Shown here piece by piece: positions 46,295 through 57,669 of a DNA stretch of 64,000 nt. Both the position numbers and the translations under genes were made by a program. Positions within the stretch are counted from its first letter, which is position 1, and each line of letters begins with the position of its first letter. Location of the stretch: the NCBI RefSeq assembly GCF_000264995.1, contig NW_006767433.1, positions 2,718,749 through 2,782,748 of the forward strand, in the 5' to 3' direction. The DNA comes from Punctularia strigosozonata HHB-11173 SS5. Taxonomy: Eukaryota > Basidiomycota > Agaricomycetes > Corticiales > Punctulariaceae. The notes under the pieces are model-generated. The model did no database searches. It was not told where the DNA came from and saw only the letters and a program-made list of their open reading frames with translations.

Positions 46295-48512
46295 CTACGA
46301 TCCACCTGGAGGCGGGTCTACCCATGTTCCATTTGGCCATAACGTAGCTGCCTGTTGAGTCGCATGAGCGTGGCCGCATTGATTCAAGGTCACTGCGCGT
46401 ACCATCGTGAAATCACCGTCTGATCCTTGACTGGTAAACTGGTCGCACATCATATTAATGATGTCGATACTATGAAACTGCCTACAAACCACTCACTGCC
46501 AGTCTGAAGAAGTGCGGTATGCCTTCCTGTAAGGCCGCGAGAGAGTAATTCAGAGCTGCGCCGCTGTAACGCTCGACGTCATCGACGAGAAGGTTGAATC
46601 CGTCCCAATCGCCGTCAGGTGGTGCCCAAGAGATAATCTGTTGGTGCAACGGAATTGAAGCATTATATGTGGTGGAGTTTGTCAAGAAGGTAGGCAAAGC
46701 AGATCCTGATATTGCATCGCGTTGAAGCTGTAAGAAGGGATCGAATCAGTTCAAGCACCGAACAAGAGTGTCTGTGGACGAACCTCTGCAGCAGTCTGAA
46801 ACATCGATGCGAGATCGAATGCCGCCGCGCCATTGAGGAACATCCCTAGTAATAGTCCTTGATATATAGCTGATAATCTAGTCGGGAACGCTGTCCCCGG
46901 CATCAAGACAATCGCCAAGATGTAATGGTGGATGCGAAGGTTGAGCGTGGGGAGAAGCGCAAACACCATGACCACAAGCCCGCCAATGGCGTACCACATG
47001 GCGTACCATGGGAGCCAACCTGTCTTGCGAATGACACGAACTTGGTTGATGACAATGAACAGGAGGACCACGCAGATGATGACAAGCGAGGTGACACCCC
47101 CAGCTTGCTGGTTGATATCGGATGCCGTCAGACGATCGATAGGAATCTTGTCCGTTGTCAGGTTGGTGAGCACGCCCACCCAGAACGGTCCCAAGTACCT
47201 ATAAGACCAGTCTGTCAGTACATATTGTCAACAGGATATATGGAATGGGACAACCATATCATCCTTTCGAAAGGTGCATTCGAGAACGCCGGCAACACGA
47301 ACCTCCAGGCCACTCGCCAGAAGGCATACGCGATAAAGAGAACCGGAAGAAACGTACCAATGCCATCACTGATATCGGGTGGAAGGCTGCGGGGTTGGGA
47401 AAATAGCGTTATATGCCAAAAGCCGATGCAGACCAAAGACCAGAAGAGAACAATAGGTCTTGGACGGAGGACGAGGAATATGATGCATGTGACGAGAACA
47501 TTCAAAGCCAAAGCTTCGTTGCGAAGGTCGGAACAATGGTGCAGAGGCGTGGATGGTAAGAAGCGGAATGACGACGGAAATATTGTAGGAAATCCGATGG
47601 ATGTGAGGCCGTGGCCACTACGTGGTCGGTAGTCTGTAAAGTTGCCCACGAGACGTAGAGAGGCGCAACCACCTCTTGAATTGGAAACCAACCCGCTACG
47701 AGCAGAGTTGGTGTGGGAGTAGGAGTATAACAACACGTCACGCACGATTGTATGGCGGCTGCACAGATGAAACTGTCTCCTCGATATGTCGCTTGGTCGT
47801 CCCCACCTCCTACTAGGAGCGGGACGAAGTCCACGGATTCAATCCCAACCACCCGAGGGTTTTGAAGTACGACAGAACTGCATTGTGCAGGACATCGAAA
47901 GTCATAGGTTACGTTGTCGAAGGGTGAACACGATTGGCCATTTAAACCGCAACCGTCGTCCTTCAGCCAAAACGTCGAGGTGCATCCGAGCCACGCGTCT
48001 GACGGTGTTTGGAACGAGGACGCGCGAGATAAAAAGGATACGGATATTATATAAGCTGCTCCGAAGACCACGAAGAACCAGGGGGACGTCAAGCGACGAG
48101 TGCGTGACAGAATTAATGACTCTAGGCAAAGCTTCAGTTGGGGTAGGGGTATCTTGACTTTCCATGTGCGTGGGTCGAAAGACCTGTCAAACAGTGGTAT
48201 AAGAGCTATCTGGAATTTAGCTAGGGGATAGTGTAGTCTATGCTCACACGACTTACGGGGAAGATCCATCTTTGGCCTCGGACCTTGCAGATAAAGTATA
48301 CATTTGCCAGCTCGCGGATGATTTTGCAGAAATCTGACACCCCATCGTCGGAGGCAAGAAGTGGGCTGCTGCTCTTCCAGCTGAAGCGGTTGCACGCTGG
48401 TAAACTTGTCACCGGAAGGGTTGCCGTTTGACGTCGTAGGGGACGAGCCGCGCCGCAGGGTGTTCACTGTGACATTCGAATCCGACCCTGCCAGAGGGTG
48501 AGCGTAGGCCAT
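46295..48512 (-). CDS. LCCL-domain multi-pass membrane protein
   Basis: Start ATG at 48512 gives MAYAHPLAGSDSNVTVNTLR. A cytosolic head leads to a first membrane segment (LTSPWFFVVFGAAYIISVSF), then a lumenal LCCL domain with paired cysteines (DDGCGLNGQSCSPF; YDFRCPAQCSSV; YRGDSFICAAAIQ; SC near the end). After this come at least six further hydrophobic segments, including LNVLVTCIIFLVLRPRPIVL, LPVLFIAYAFWRVAWRFVLP, TSLVIICVVLLFIVINQVRV and YAMWYAIGGLVVMVFALLP, then a C-terminal extramembrane region (FTMVRAVTLNQCGHAHATQQ; WVDPPPGGS). LCCL domains occur in secreted and membrane proteins of animals, apicomplexans and fungi; the fungal membrane form has no agreed role. Splice joins were read only approximately. 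Confidence 0.82.
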
Positions 48513-48829
48513 TGTCAACGAGCGAGAATATCATGCGCAGCAACCATTGAGGACGACGTCACGTCGGTGTGCGACCGTGCCGGGACGGCAAGGATGTATT
48601 CAATTTTAGACATACGGACAGCCACTTGATCCGGCTAATATGTTGGACACGCTCGACGCATCACACTTATGTACTGGTGATTTACTGTAAGTATGAAATG
48701 AACAAATTCTTGCAGCCGTGAACACCAGCAGTGCGGCTACGCTAGCGCAACAACCCGCGATACACACTAGGGAAATGGCATACAACTCGACGAGTAACAT
48801 AAAAGCTCAATCACAGGACAAATGGGATG
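48513..48829. other. Promoter interval upstream of the LCCL gene
   Basis: About 320 bp between two minus-strand genes: 5' flank of the LCCL gene and 3' flank of the next. No gene, repeat or strong motif is seen. Confidence 0.4.
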
Positions 48830-49573
48830 TCAGGCTTGCGGACCAGTGTAGTCGTACCACAGATGGGCCTCGACGTTTTCCCCTTTCGGACCTGTAAACT
48901 TGATGCTGCGAGCGTAGCGCCTTTCTCCTTTGATGTCTCTGAATCCCCAAGTCTGCCCGCTTGTCAGCCCTGGAGAAGTCCATCGCAGCGCAACGACATA
49001 CCTGATGCGCGATCCAAGTCGTTCCACTCTTGGCAGTGTCACTGATGACATGGGACTCGATAGCTCCGTGTTCATGTGTGTCTGGGAGCCAGCCCTCCTT
49101 CAAGAAGTCTTCGTCGATGTCATCGACCTTGATGCGCCTGGTCTTGCCGATTACATGGCCGAAAACATGATCATTATGACTATGTTCGACCCAATCCAGG
49201 GTCCGCTTCTCCGTAGTGCCTTCGATGCCGCTGAGACTTTGCTCGATATCGATGTGTTCAACACCGTCGTCATCCTGGTAGTGTTTCACGTAGAGCGTAA
49301 GCGTCCCAGCCGAGATAGCTTTCCGCTTGAACCAGCCTTGAGCAACCAGGTCAGATCCTTTACGAGCGAATGTTCAGGAACGCATGGACTCACCAACGCC
49401 CTGCAGCTGCAAGATCTTGTCGGCAGCGGTAGTATCAGACAAACTCTTATTCTACATGCGTGCTTTGCGATTAGTACCGGTTCGCTGGGGTATAATGCGT
49501 GCACGCAGTACGGCATTACCATAACGTAGACACCGCTCAACGCAGCGGTAGTAACTTCTGTGGGTGCTGCCAT
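48830..49573 (-). CDS. Small conserved fungal protein of unknown function (beta-rich)
   Basis: Four joined exons give about 175 residues: MAAPTEVTTAALSGVYVM, NKSLSDTTAADKILQLQGV, GWFKRKAISAGTLTLYVKHY, DDDGVEHIDIEQSLSGI, EKRTLDWVEHSHNDHVFGHV, RRIKVDDIDEDFLKEGW, and finally TWGFRDIKGERRYARSIKF then GENVEAHLWYDYTGPQA. The start ATG at 49573 is followed by an intron after VYVM. Alternating hydrophobic strands and the LSG-x-Y-V-M-N opening resemble a widespread fungal family that I know only as hypothetical; a lipocalin-like barrel is a reasonable guess. There is no signal peptide, so it is probably cytosolic. The stop is at 48830-48832. Confidence 0.75.
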
Positions 49574-49969
49574 GGTGAATGTGCGATAATTGTGAGTGCC
49601 TCAGTGGAGCGCACTCAGAGGTATATGATGAACCTGAATCACATGGCAGTATCAATGGAGGGACCCCTAGGGACCCTAACTTTGAGAATCGATATCGCAA
49701 TCGGCCCAACGGTTTCAGTGATTCAGGATGCGTAGGAACGAACAGTATATAATCACGGGATGGTATAACAGAATCTCGCTATGCTTCAGGGCTTACAGGC
49801 GTCATGTAACCGGGCCTGCTGTTTCAAAGTGATTTCGGATGAAGCAGCGAGGATGGGATAAGATCTAGAGCTCATGATACTGATATTTAATGATTCTACA
49901 ATGCTGATCAGCTGGTCCCAGAGTTTCGAAATTAAAGGAAATGACTAACATCTGAATATCATTCGGGCT
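49574..49969. other. Gene-free interval
   Basis: About 400 bp, the 5' flank of the 48830-49573 gene and the 3' flank of the next minus-strand gene. I see nothing supported in it. Confidence 0.4.
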
Positions 49970-50602
49970 TCAGTCCTTTGCTGCATGGAATATTGATACA
50001 ACTTTCCATAAAGCCTCCTTCCCCCGCTCCCAGGCCTGAGGGCCCCTAGCCTTATCGCCTCCGAATTCTACCATCAAACCATCCTTCGACCATTCGCACC
50101 AAATATCAATGGATCCAGTCGATGGTCCAGTACCTCCGCCCTTGCGGTCGGGCTCACCGAGACACTCCACAAAGTCTTTGCCCGTTGTAGTTGACTTGAC
50201 CTCAAGACTAGTGGGGCGTTCCTTCCCGTCAGTCGTCTTCGCAAATAACGAGAGCGTTAAAGGGAGTCCGCGGTAAGTGGCATATGCCTGAACTCCAGTG
50301 GATTTCGACTTGCCGGCCAGAAGCTCCGTCGCGTTGTATAGATCGATACTGTCAAGGAGCAATTTCCCCTCGTTGAGTTGATCGCGAGAGCTCCCTGTCC
50401 GTGGCTCATATCCCGATATCGGCTTGTACACGAAGCTTATTCCGAGCTTGTGATAGTTGAAGTATACAGCGTCAGAGTATACTTTGACGTCCGGGGAGGC
50501 GGAATCGGGCGCATCGAGCGAAAGTGCGGCGATGTGAGCGGCAAGCTCGGGAGTGGACGGATCCCGTCCTAACATGCTCCTGAGGGTCTCACTATCGGTC
50601 AT
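49970..50602 (-). CDS. Uncharacterised protein, single exon
   Basis: An uninterrupted frame of 210 codons from the ATG at 50602 (MTDSETLRSMLGRDPSTPEL) to a stop at 49970. The frame stays open up to 50707, but the first codon there is GTG and the sequence is less convincing. The protein reads AAHIAALSLDAPDSASPDVK, VYSDAVYFNYHKLGISFVYK, LLLDSIDLYNATELLAG, YATYRGLPLTLSLFAKTTDG, then DFVECLGEPDRKGG and SIDIWCEWSKDGLMVEFGG. The pattern suggests a compact alpha/beta fold made of strands with glycine turns. I know similar basidiomycete proteins only as hypothetical. It is divergent from seipin, 172 bp between starts. Confidence 0.62.
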   Translation of the reverse strand: MTDSETLRSMLGRDPSTPELAAHIAALSLDAPDSASPDVKVYSDAVYFNYHKLGISFVYKPISGYEPRTGSSRDQLNEGKLLLDSIDLYNATELLAGKSKSTGVQAYATYRGLPLTLSLFAKTTDGKERPTSLEVKSTTTGKDFVECLGEPDRKGGGTGPSTGSIDIWCEWSKDGLMVEFGGDKARGPQAWERGKEALWKVVSIFHAAKD

Positions 50603-50774
50603 GTGTGGCAACCCTTGGAGGCGCAGCGTAGCTGCTTTGCACGTATGCGCGAGTATGAGAAGTTCAAGGGCAAGGATGCCCAATTGGGGCCCTTGAATGC
50701 GACGCACGTGATAGACGGCTGTTTTCTGTCCTTCAAAGCTTCATCCGCGACGCGACCAGTCACCGGCACCGACC

Positions 50775-51960
50775 ATGGACCATAGCAATGAAAAATTTAA
50801 GGATCGGAGGCGAGACGACCCCTTTCCTTCGCAAGGAGTCGTCGACAAAATCATCTGGCTTCTTGCGTTTCCACTAAGATCGGCCTCGAATGTCTTCCTC
50901 TACGCGCTCGGCGTACTACGCGGTCTATCTCCCCAACTCATTCCAATCGCGATCTGTGCGCTGTTTATTCCCTTTCTGATACTCACGTCGATGGTTGCCG
51001 GGATTCTCGTCTGGAAGAGTACTGCTGTTGGCTGGGAGATGGCCGTATATCTGAACTACGGGTGAGTGTCATGTATCGGAGAGTACGTTGGTAAGCTGAC
51101 CTCAGGCAGTGATGGGGTTCCACCGTATGCAGAAGTCCCTGTACCACTGATGTCTCCTCGCCAAGCATACGATATTTCCGTGCACTTGACTGTTCCAGGA
51201 ACGGAATCCAACTTCGCACTAGGGAACTTCATGGCAACATTAACCCTAGTATCTCGGTCCAATGAGACCCTAACAAGGGTTCGGAAGCCGGTATGCACAA
51301 TCCGATATGCTCATGACATGCAGTGGGATAATCACCTTTAGGCTATAATCTTACCTCCTGCGCCAAGTTTGTTATGGAAACGTTCTCAATCCCAACTAAT
51401 TGATATTACAATTCCGCTACTGGACGCATACTCCGCTTCTTCCCGTGGGATTGTTGCTCGCATAGAAGTTGGGCGAAAGGACGAATGGAGAAGCGTCGGT
51501 GCTGGGCAAGGCCGCGAAGTCAGCGTTATTTCCCTTTCATTGCGCGGCGCTCTGCGACACAAGGGACTGCGGTAGGAATATTTTTCCTCCCTTGCGTAGC
51601 CCTGCCTAACGGACGCCATACAGTGGTCTGTTCTCTCGATTCCCACTGCTGACTGCTATTGCCTCGACTATATTCTTCATTTCCATCTCTTCCATGGTCC
51701 TCGCGGTGTGCCTTGTACCCGTGGTGACGGGAGGGACTCTACGTGGGCTCGCTTCCGTCGCCCAGGAAGGCCCGGACACAGGCGACAAGAAGCCCGCGCT
51801 GCCTGGCACGTCACAGGCACAGTCGGTACATAGACGCTCGAGAAGTGGCGAAAGGATCAGGAAACGCAAGTCGGTTTCTGTAGGACGCAGCCGCAGTGCA
51901 GTCTATGGCCGTCAGCTTGAACTGGTATTATCGTGTTGTGTGATTCGCATCCGGCGCTGA
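50775..51960 (+). CDS. Seipin (BSCL2/Sei1), lipid-droplet biogenesis
   Basis: Seipin is an ER membrane protein that forms ring oligomers at ER-lipid-droplet contacts and controls triacylglycerol storage. The start ATG at 50775 gives MDHSNEKFKDRRRDDPFPSQ. The first membrane segment is ALFIPFLILTSMVAGILVW. The lumenal domain begins VPPYAEVPVPLMSPRQAYDI and continues VHLTVPGTESNFALGNFMAT, a conserved stretch of the family, then AIILPPAPSLLWKRSQSQLI. The second membrane segment is ASTIFFISISSMVLAVCLVP, followed by a basic cytosolic tail (RRSRSGERIRKRKSVSVGRS). Introns join cleanly at KP/AIILPP and GLR/GLFSRF. The 3' end is uncertain: the frame stops at 51960, but the tail after GRS may be spliced differently. 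Confidence 0.87.
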
Positions 51961-52329
51961 TTCGTAGCATAGGACTCGAAAGAAGGTGCTGAATCTGGAA
52001 TTCCTCAGGTCGACGCTTCTTTAGCTACATCGGGACCACTGCGTTACAGGCAGTCGCGATTCTCCGAATAGCCTCATTTACTCTTGCTGTAAACTAGCGT
52101 ACTTGCCTTGAACGACTGGTCGTCAATTATCGGTAGTTGTGTCCTGATTTCCTTCCGACTTCATGCAGCGTCTGATTGACGCGTCGGGCCCGGCACCGGG
52201 TCACCGGCAATCTCAGTCCGACGGTCTTCTCCCAGCCGGTCACACTCTTGCCCCGCATGTCGAAACGTCTCAGATCTTCCACATACACAACTCGCCCCTC
52301 TGTAACACAACGAATATCGTCTCTGCACT
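51961..52329. other. Interval between seipin and the SDR gene
   Basis: About 370 bp holding the seipin 3' flank and the promoter of the SDR gene. No supported gene, RNA or repeat is seen. Confidence 0.4.
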
Positions 52330-53437
52330 ATGGCGTCCTTCGACCTACAAAACCTCTTCACAGTGAGGGGCAAGGTGGTACTCGTCACGGGTGGTAGTCG
52401 AGGAATAGGGAAGATGGTGAAGGCTGTCTTCTCTGTCAATAGATCGTGTTTCTGACGTGTCTGCTACCTTGCACTCAGATAGCTACAGGGCTGGTGAAGA
52501 ACGGCGCTAAGACGTATATATCTTCACGCTCGGAAAAGGACTGCGAGCGAACTGCTAAGGAGCTCAATGCACTCGGAAGTGGTCAATGCATCCCCATCCC
52601 CGCGGATTTACAGAAGTTCGAAGAGGTGGAGCGACTTGTGGACGAGCTCAAAAAGAAGGAACGTTTTCTCCACATTCTCGTCAATAATGCCGGTGCAACC
52701 TGGGGCGAGTCAATTGAAGATTACCCTGTACGTGCGGAGTTATGGCACGGGAGGATACTTATGCCAACAATGCACAACAGGATCACGCTTTCAGCAAGGT
52801 CCTGACGCTCAATGTACAGCGCGTTTTTACCCTCACACAGAAATGTCTACCTCTTCTTCGGGCAGCAGCACAGCAAAGCAAGGATGGCGATACGTTCGTA
52901 GATCCTGCCAGGATAATCAATGTCAGTTATGTCCACGTTCCTGGTTTCGTTGCTGAGAATATGCCATAGATCGGATCCATAGAAGGGTTAAGCGTCCCTT
53001 CACACGAAACTTACGCGTATTCAGCTTCTAAGGCGGCTTTGCACCACTTGAGCCGTAACCTTGCCGGTCGTTTAGGCTGGGAAGGCATCACCAGCAATGT
53101 CATTGCGTGCGGACCATTCGAAAGCAAGAGTAGGCGGAATCGCTTTCTCTTCTCTTTCAACGACATGCTGACAACGTGCTATAGTGATGGCACATACGTT
53201 GGCCACCACTGGTGAGGTGATCAAGGCCGGCATTCCTCTTCACCGTATCGGCATGCCAGAAGACGTCGCTGGAACGGTACTCTACCTCTCTAGGTATGCT
53301 TATGAGCCCAATCACGAGTCCTTACTTACCATCAATCGCGTGTCAGCCGTGCTGGCGCGTATGTGAATGGAGCGACGATCCGTTTGGAGGGCGGTATGAC
53401 GAGCAGGATGGAAGGAAGTTGGGGAGCGAAGCTGTGA
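52330..53437 (+). CDS. Short-chain dehydrogenase/reductase (classical SDR)
   Basis: NAD(P)-dependent oxidoreductase of the classical SDR fold. The nucleotide-binding motif is VVLVTGGSRGIGKM, then after an intron IATGLVKNGAKTYISSRSEK. NNAG is present in HILVNNAGATWGES. The catalytic Tyr-Lys pair is in YAYSASKAALHHLSRNLAG, with the active-site Ser in the preceding INIGSIEGL region. The C-terminal motif is GMPEDVAGTVLYLSSRAGAY, then VNGATIRLEGGMTSRMEG. The pattern resembles the RhlG-like 3-oxoacyl reductase group often found in fungi, but the substrate is not predictable. The start ATG at 52330 gives MASFDLQNLFTVRGK, a typical opening. Length is about 285 residues and the stop is at 53435-53437. 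Confidence 0.87.
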
Positions 53438-53698
53438 TGCATAATAATATGGTCAGCAGCGAAGGCATACACCCTATTCCGCGGATGACAGGCCTGCCCG
53501 CTATACGGGGAGAAACGAGGAATTCTGTATTTAGCAATAGCTTCTTGATTCTTTGCATGCTACAGATTGATTCGGGCTTCGCCTACAACCGTCATCTTCT
53601 CCGCTTTCTTACGACGGCCGGAGTGGCAGCGGCGACAGCCATCGACTGATTGCAAGGTGCCATATCTGGCTTATCCACTTACTCTCTGAATATTCCAC

Positions 53699-54647
53699 AT
53701 GCCATCCCCACCGATTCAAGTCTTCCTCACCACTATCGCTTCTCAACCCGCACTGAGACAGAAGCAGGAGTATCTGCTAAGGATCCTCCAGGTTTGCATG
53801 CTCGTCGGAGGCTCGCCACCGTGCATGCAGGCTCTTACGTTCATGGCCAGGTGAAGAAGATACCCTTCAAATCATACGATTTAGCGTCAGACGAGGACGC
53901 CAAGAGGCTATGGAGGCGCAAGGCTCCTACTGATAAGCAACAGCTTCCTGGGATCTTGGTCGGCGGTAAATTTCCTGGGGTAAGCCATACAGTACCCTCG
54001 TCTCGGTGTCGATACTGAGGCTCGCTATAAGACTATCTCTGATTTGTGAGACCTATCGCAACGGCTGCTTTCGTTGTCAATTATTCAGTTGATCGTGCAG
54101 CGAAGAAGCTGTGGAGTTTGACGAACTCAACACCTTCCTGCGATTGAACGAATCCTACGATCCCTCCGTCGAAGAAGATCGGCCATTGCTAGAGGAGAAA
54201 GTTATCGGGGTCCCCGGCGTCTCACCGAACGCCTCTCCCCTTGGAAAAGCACGTTCCTCCGCTCCCTCGCCATCTCCCTCTCCTCTTCATGGAAAGGTGA
54301 ATATACCCTCTACTCCCAAAACGCCCCTCCCGCCCAACGCACCCCCTCCGACTCCGGTCAACCGCCGCGACGAAGTAGACGTGGGGTCCGAGCTCGTTGG
54401 ATTCGGACTTCAGGGTGTTAAGGTACGTGTTTCGTTCTGCTACGCATGTGAATTGAAGGCCGATGATTACTAGGTTACTGACGATGAACTCCGACAATTG
54501 GTAGAGGAGCTTGGCTTAGGGGAGGATGAAGCTGGGGACTTGGTCAAAGGCCTAGGTTTCTCTGAGACGATCCCGGAAGAGCCGGAGCATAATAACTTGG
54601 CGAACGCTACAGTTCCAGACAATACACATCAGGACACCAAGGAGTAG
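53699..54647 (+). CDS. SH3BGR/glutaredoxin-like thioredoxin-fold protein
   Basis: The start ATG at 53699 gives MPSPPIQVFLTTIASQPALR and QKQEYLLRILQ; after an intron comes VKKIPFKSYDLASDEDAKRL, then QLPGILVGGKFPG. A 14-nt exon (54032-54045) supplies TISDF, after which EEAVEFDELNTFLRLNESYD completes a thioredoxin-like fold of the SH3BGR type (no CxxC active site). The remainder is a Ser/Pro-rich linker (SSAPSPSPSPLHG; TPLPPNAPPPTP) and an acidic C-terminal helix (DDELRQLVEELGLGEDEAGD). SH3BGR proteins lack known redox activity and may act as adaptors. It ends at 54647, shortly before the MMSDH promoter. Confidence 0.75.
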
Positions 54648-54869
54648 TAGTCTACGGCGAATGCGCCGGGATCACACTTTGTATCGGGTGGGCTCATGCT
54701 ACTGACGGATACGGTGTGCATCGAAGTCCATGGACATATGTATGCATAGGGCGGAATCAATGATGAGTGAGCCGAGATCCCGAAGTTCCGCGTTACCCCA
54801 CGGGGTCGGCCTGTCGGATATCTGTTCAACCGAGCCAACCTCACTCAGGCTGGCTTGCACCCCACCACC

Positions 54870-57495
54870 ATGGCTCTCAAAGTCGCTCGTCTCACGCGCG
54901 GACTTGCTACTGTAGCGGGGGGCCACTCACGTCCACCTCTCAGCGGCCTCACTGCGAACGCCCGGGCTCGGGCGGAACAGCTATCTTCTGAATGGAAAGG
55001 AACTAATGCATCCGGAGGGAATACGAAGAATTATATAGGGGGGCAATTCGTCGAGAGTTCGACTCAGGACTGGATCGAGGTCCTGGATCCTGTGCGTCAA
55101 TATCAACTCCGAAGGGCGCTGTTTCTGACCCCAAGATCATACCTGGCAGTCGACGCAGACGTTGTTGACACGCGTAAATACAACCTTTATGGGTGAAAGT
55201 ACTGGGATCGATTTTTGAATAGGTTCCCGAGACTACTTCGTCGGAATTTCAGCAAGCGGTCGCGGCTGCCTCTGACGCGTTTAAGACATGGAGTCGGACG
55301 AGTGTCCTGACTCGCCAGAAGTTTGCCATGGAGTACGCTTCAGGTCTGTATCCGAGTTGAGGAGCCGTAGTGACTGTGCAAACTAGGCTCCAGCACCTCA
55401 TACGGAAGAACGCGGATGCGCTGGCGAATAGCATCGTTCTTGAACAAGGGAAGACATTTCAAGGTATGGCTCCAACGTTTTCATGTGTTGGTCTTGTTTG
55501 CATATCATTCGTTTCAGATGCACATGGTGACGTGCTCAGGGGTCTCCAAGTCGTCGAAACCGCTTGTGGAATAACGTCGAGCATAATGGGGAGCAAGTTG
55601 GAAGGTGCTTCATGGTTGCGCGGAGCTCGCGGACAACTCCCTGAACTTGTGTCGCAGTGAGCAAGGACATGGATACTGAAACCCGAAGAGTGCCACTAGG
55701 TGTCTGTGCTAGGTCAGCCATGATTGCCGACACTCCGCGGACTTCGTCTGACTACCGTGACGTTTAGCGTAGCACCCTTCAACTTTCCCGCGTACGCGTT
55801 CATCCAACGCGATGGTGATCTCCATTGCTGATTAGTCTCAGTATGATACCTCTATGGACCATACCGGTTGCATGCACAACAGGCAACACACTCGTCTTGA
55901 AACCATCTGAACGTGATCCCGGTGCTGCCATGATCATTGCGGAACTTTGCGAACGGGCGGGTAAGATATTTCTCGGTATATCATGACTGAGATTAACACG
56001 CATATCCAGGACTTCCACCCGGTGTTCTTAACATTGTTCACGGAACTATACCTACTGTCAATTCCATCTGCGATCATCCTGCCATCAAGGCGATCAGCTT
56101 TGTTGGGGGTGATCGTGCAGGAAAGCATATATATGACCGGTAAGAGCTCTGTATTCTCGCTGTCGAGTTTGCATGACGGTTGGCACTCAGGGGCACTCAA
56201 AACGGGAAGCGGGTTCAGGTGATCACCTTTCCTTTGTGGAGGCTATAGATTCGAGTTCACTCAGTACTTATGGGCATGCGGAACCGCAGGCGAACCTCGG
56301 TGCCAAGAACCATGCTGTGATCATGCCGGACGGTAAGTGCGAGATCTCAACGTCGACACTTCAACGTACCTAAGGTGGCTATCAATTAGCAAACAAGAAC
56401 CTCGCGCTTAACTCTATCATTGGCGCTGCATTCGGAGGTTCGTTACCAACAACAATAACTACGAATATGAAGCAGCAAGAATGACGACCTGTTCGGATAT
56501 AGCGGCTGGCCAGCGTTGCATGGCAATCTCTGTTGCAATTCTCGTCGGTACCGCTCAATCCTGGCTTCCCGAACTTGTGGATCGTGCATCGAAGCTGAAT
56601 GTCAACGGCGGTTTTGAGAAAGACGCCGATCTGTAAGCGAATCAACATAATCAACACCTTACGCTGATCACGATCGATTCAGCGGACCATTGATATCACC
56701 CGCCGCAAAGAAGCGCGTTACTGAGATCATCGCGTCCTCAGAGGAGGAGGGTGGTCGCATTCATCTTGACGGTCGAGGCATCAATGTTCCCGGTTATCCG
56801 AATGGCAATTTTGTGGGGCCAACTGTTATCGAAGCAGTGACAGATATGAGATGCTACCGGTTAGCAGGATCAGTTCAATAACGCCTCTTGATTATGACCG
56901 TCTCAAATAGAGAGGAAATCTTCGGACCCGTCCTTGTCGTTCTTACTGCCGACACCCTAGATGATGCGATTGCCATCGTCAATGCGAACAAGTATGGCAA
57001 TGGAACCGCGATCTTTACCCAGTCAGGAGCGACAGCCCGGAAGTACGAACGAGAAATTGAAGTAGGACAAATCGGTGCGCTCCTTTGAAAGCTCCTGTTT
57101 GGTGAACCTAACGTGGAGTCTCCAGGGATCAACGTCCCGATACCCGTCCCTTTACCCATGTTCGGCTGGAGTGGCAACAAGGTGCGAAGAAGCGTCACTA
57201 CACTATGCCACTGCCAGGGATACTGAAACAGCAGCCCTACATCTTAGGCCAGTTTCCTCGGCGACATCGCCTTTTACGGCCCTAGGTTGGTCTCGCCTTG
57301 CTGCAATCTGTTCTTCTCTCACATACCTGGCCGTGTTACAGTGGAATTAACTTCTATACTCAAACGAAGGCGAGTAAAAAGTCTATCGTGCGCTCTGCTT
57401 GTTAGTAATTGCTATCCTAGACCACGACTAGCCTATGGCGAGCTGAGGATGCCACTGGAAACAAGGCATCTGTAGATATGCCTACACATCATTGA
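54870..57495 (+). CDS. Methylmalonate-semialdehyde dehydrogenase (ALDH6 family)
   Basis: This mitochondrial CoA-dependent aldehyde dehydrogenase converts methylmalonate or malonate semialdehyde to propionyl- or acetyl-CoA in valine and pyrimidine breakdown. The start ATG at 54870 begins an Arg-rich, acid-free leader, [20 protein letters not shown], which looks like a mitochondrial presequence. Family blocks are [92 protein letters not shown], the catalytic Cys in [15 protein letters not shown], and [17 protein letters not shown]. The C-terminus is [27 protein letters not shown] and a short tail ending DMPTHH at 57495. The gene has many small exons. CoA use and substrate follow from the family, not from context. 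Confidence 0.9.
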
Positions 57496-57669
57496 GTTCC
57501 GGTCCCTACGCCGCCGAATGCTTCCCTCGAACCCTGTGCCAATGTACCCTTCCTCTTATCACGAAGCGTTCGAGCTTCATGGATGTTGTGTACTCCATAG
57601 GCCCTTACATCGGGTACATGACCTCGTATGATTCTCATCCGGAACAGATTGCTATGCGAGCGCGTCGCG

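Noticed and set aside
51236-51250. TTAACCCTAG, a telomere-like string
   Set aside because: A single non-tandem occurrence inside a seipin coding exon; coincidence.
1380-51960. Possible functional cluster of trafficking genes (SEC8, VPS18, TRS85, seipin)
   Set aside because: Four trafficking or lipid-storage genes occur in about 50 kb, but they are separated by unrelated genes, on both strands, and belong to different complexes. Chance is the simpler explanation.
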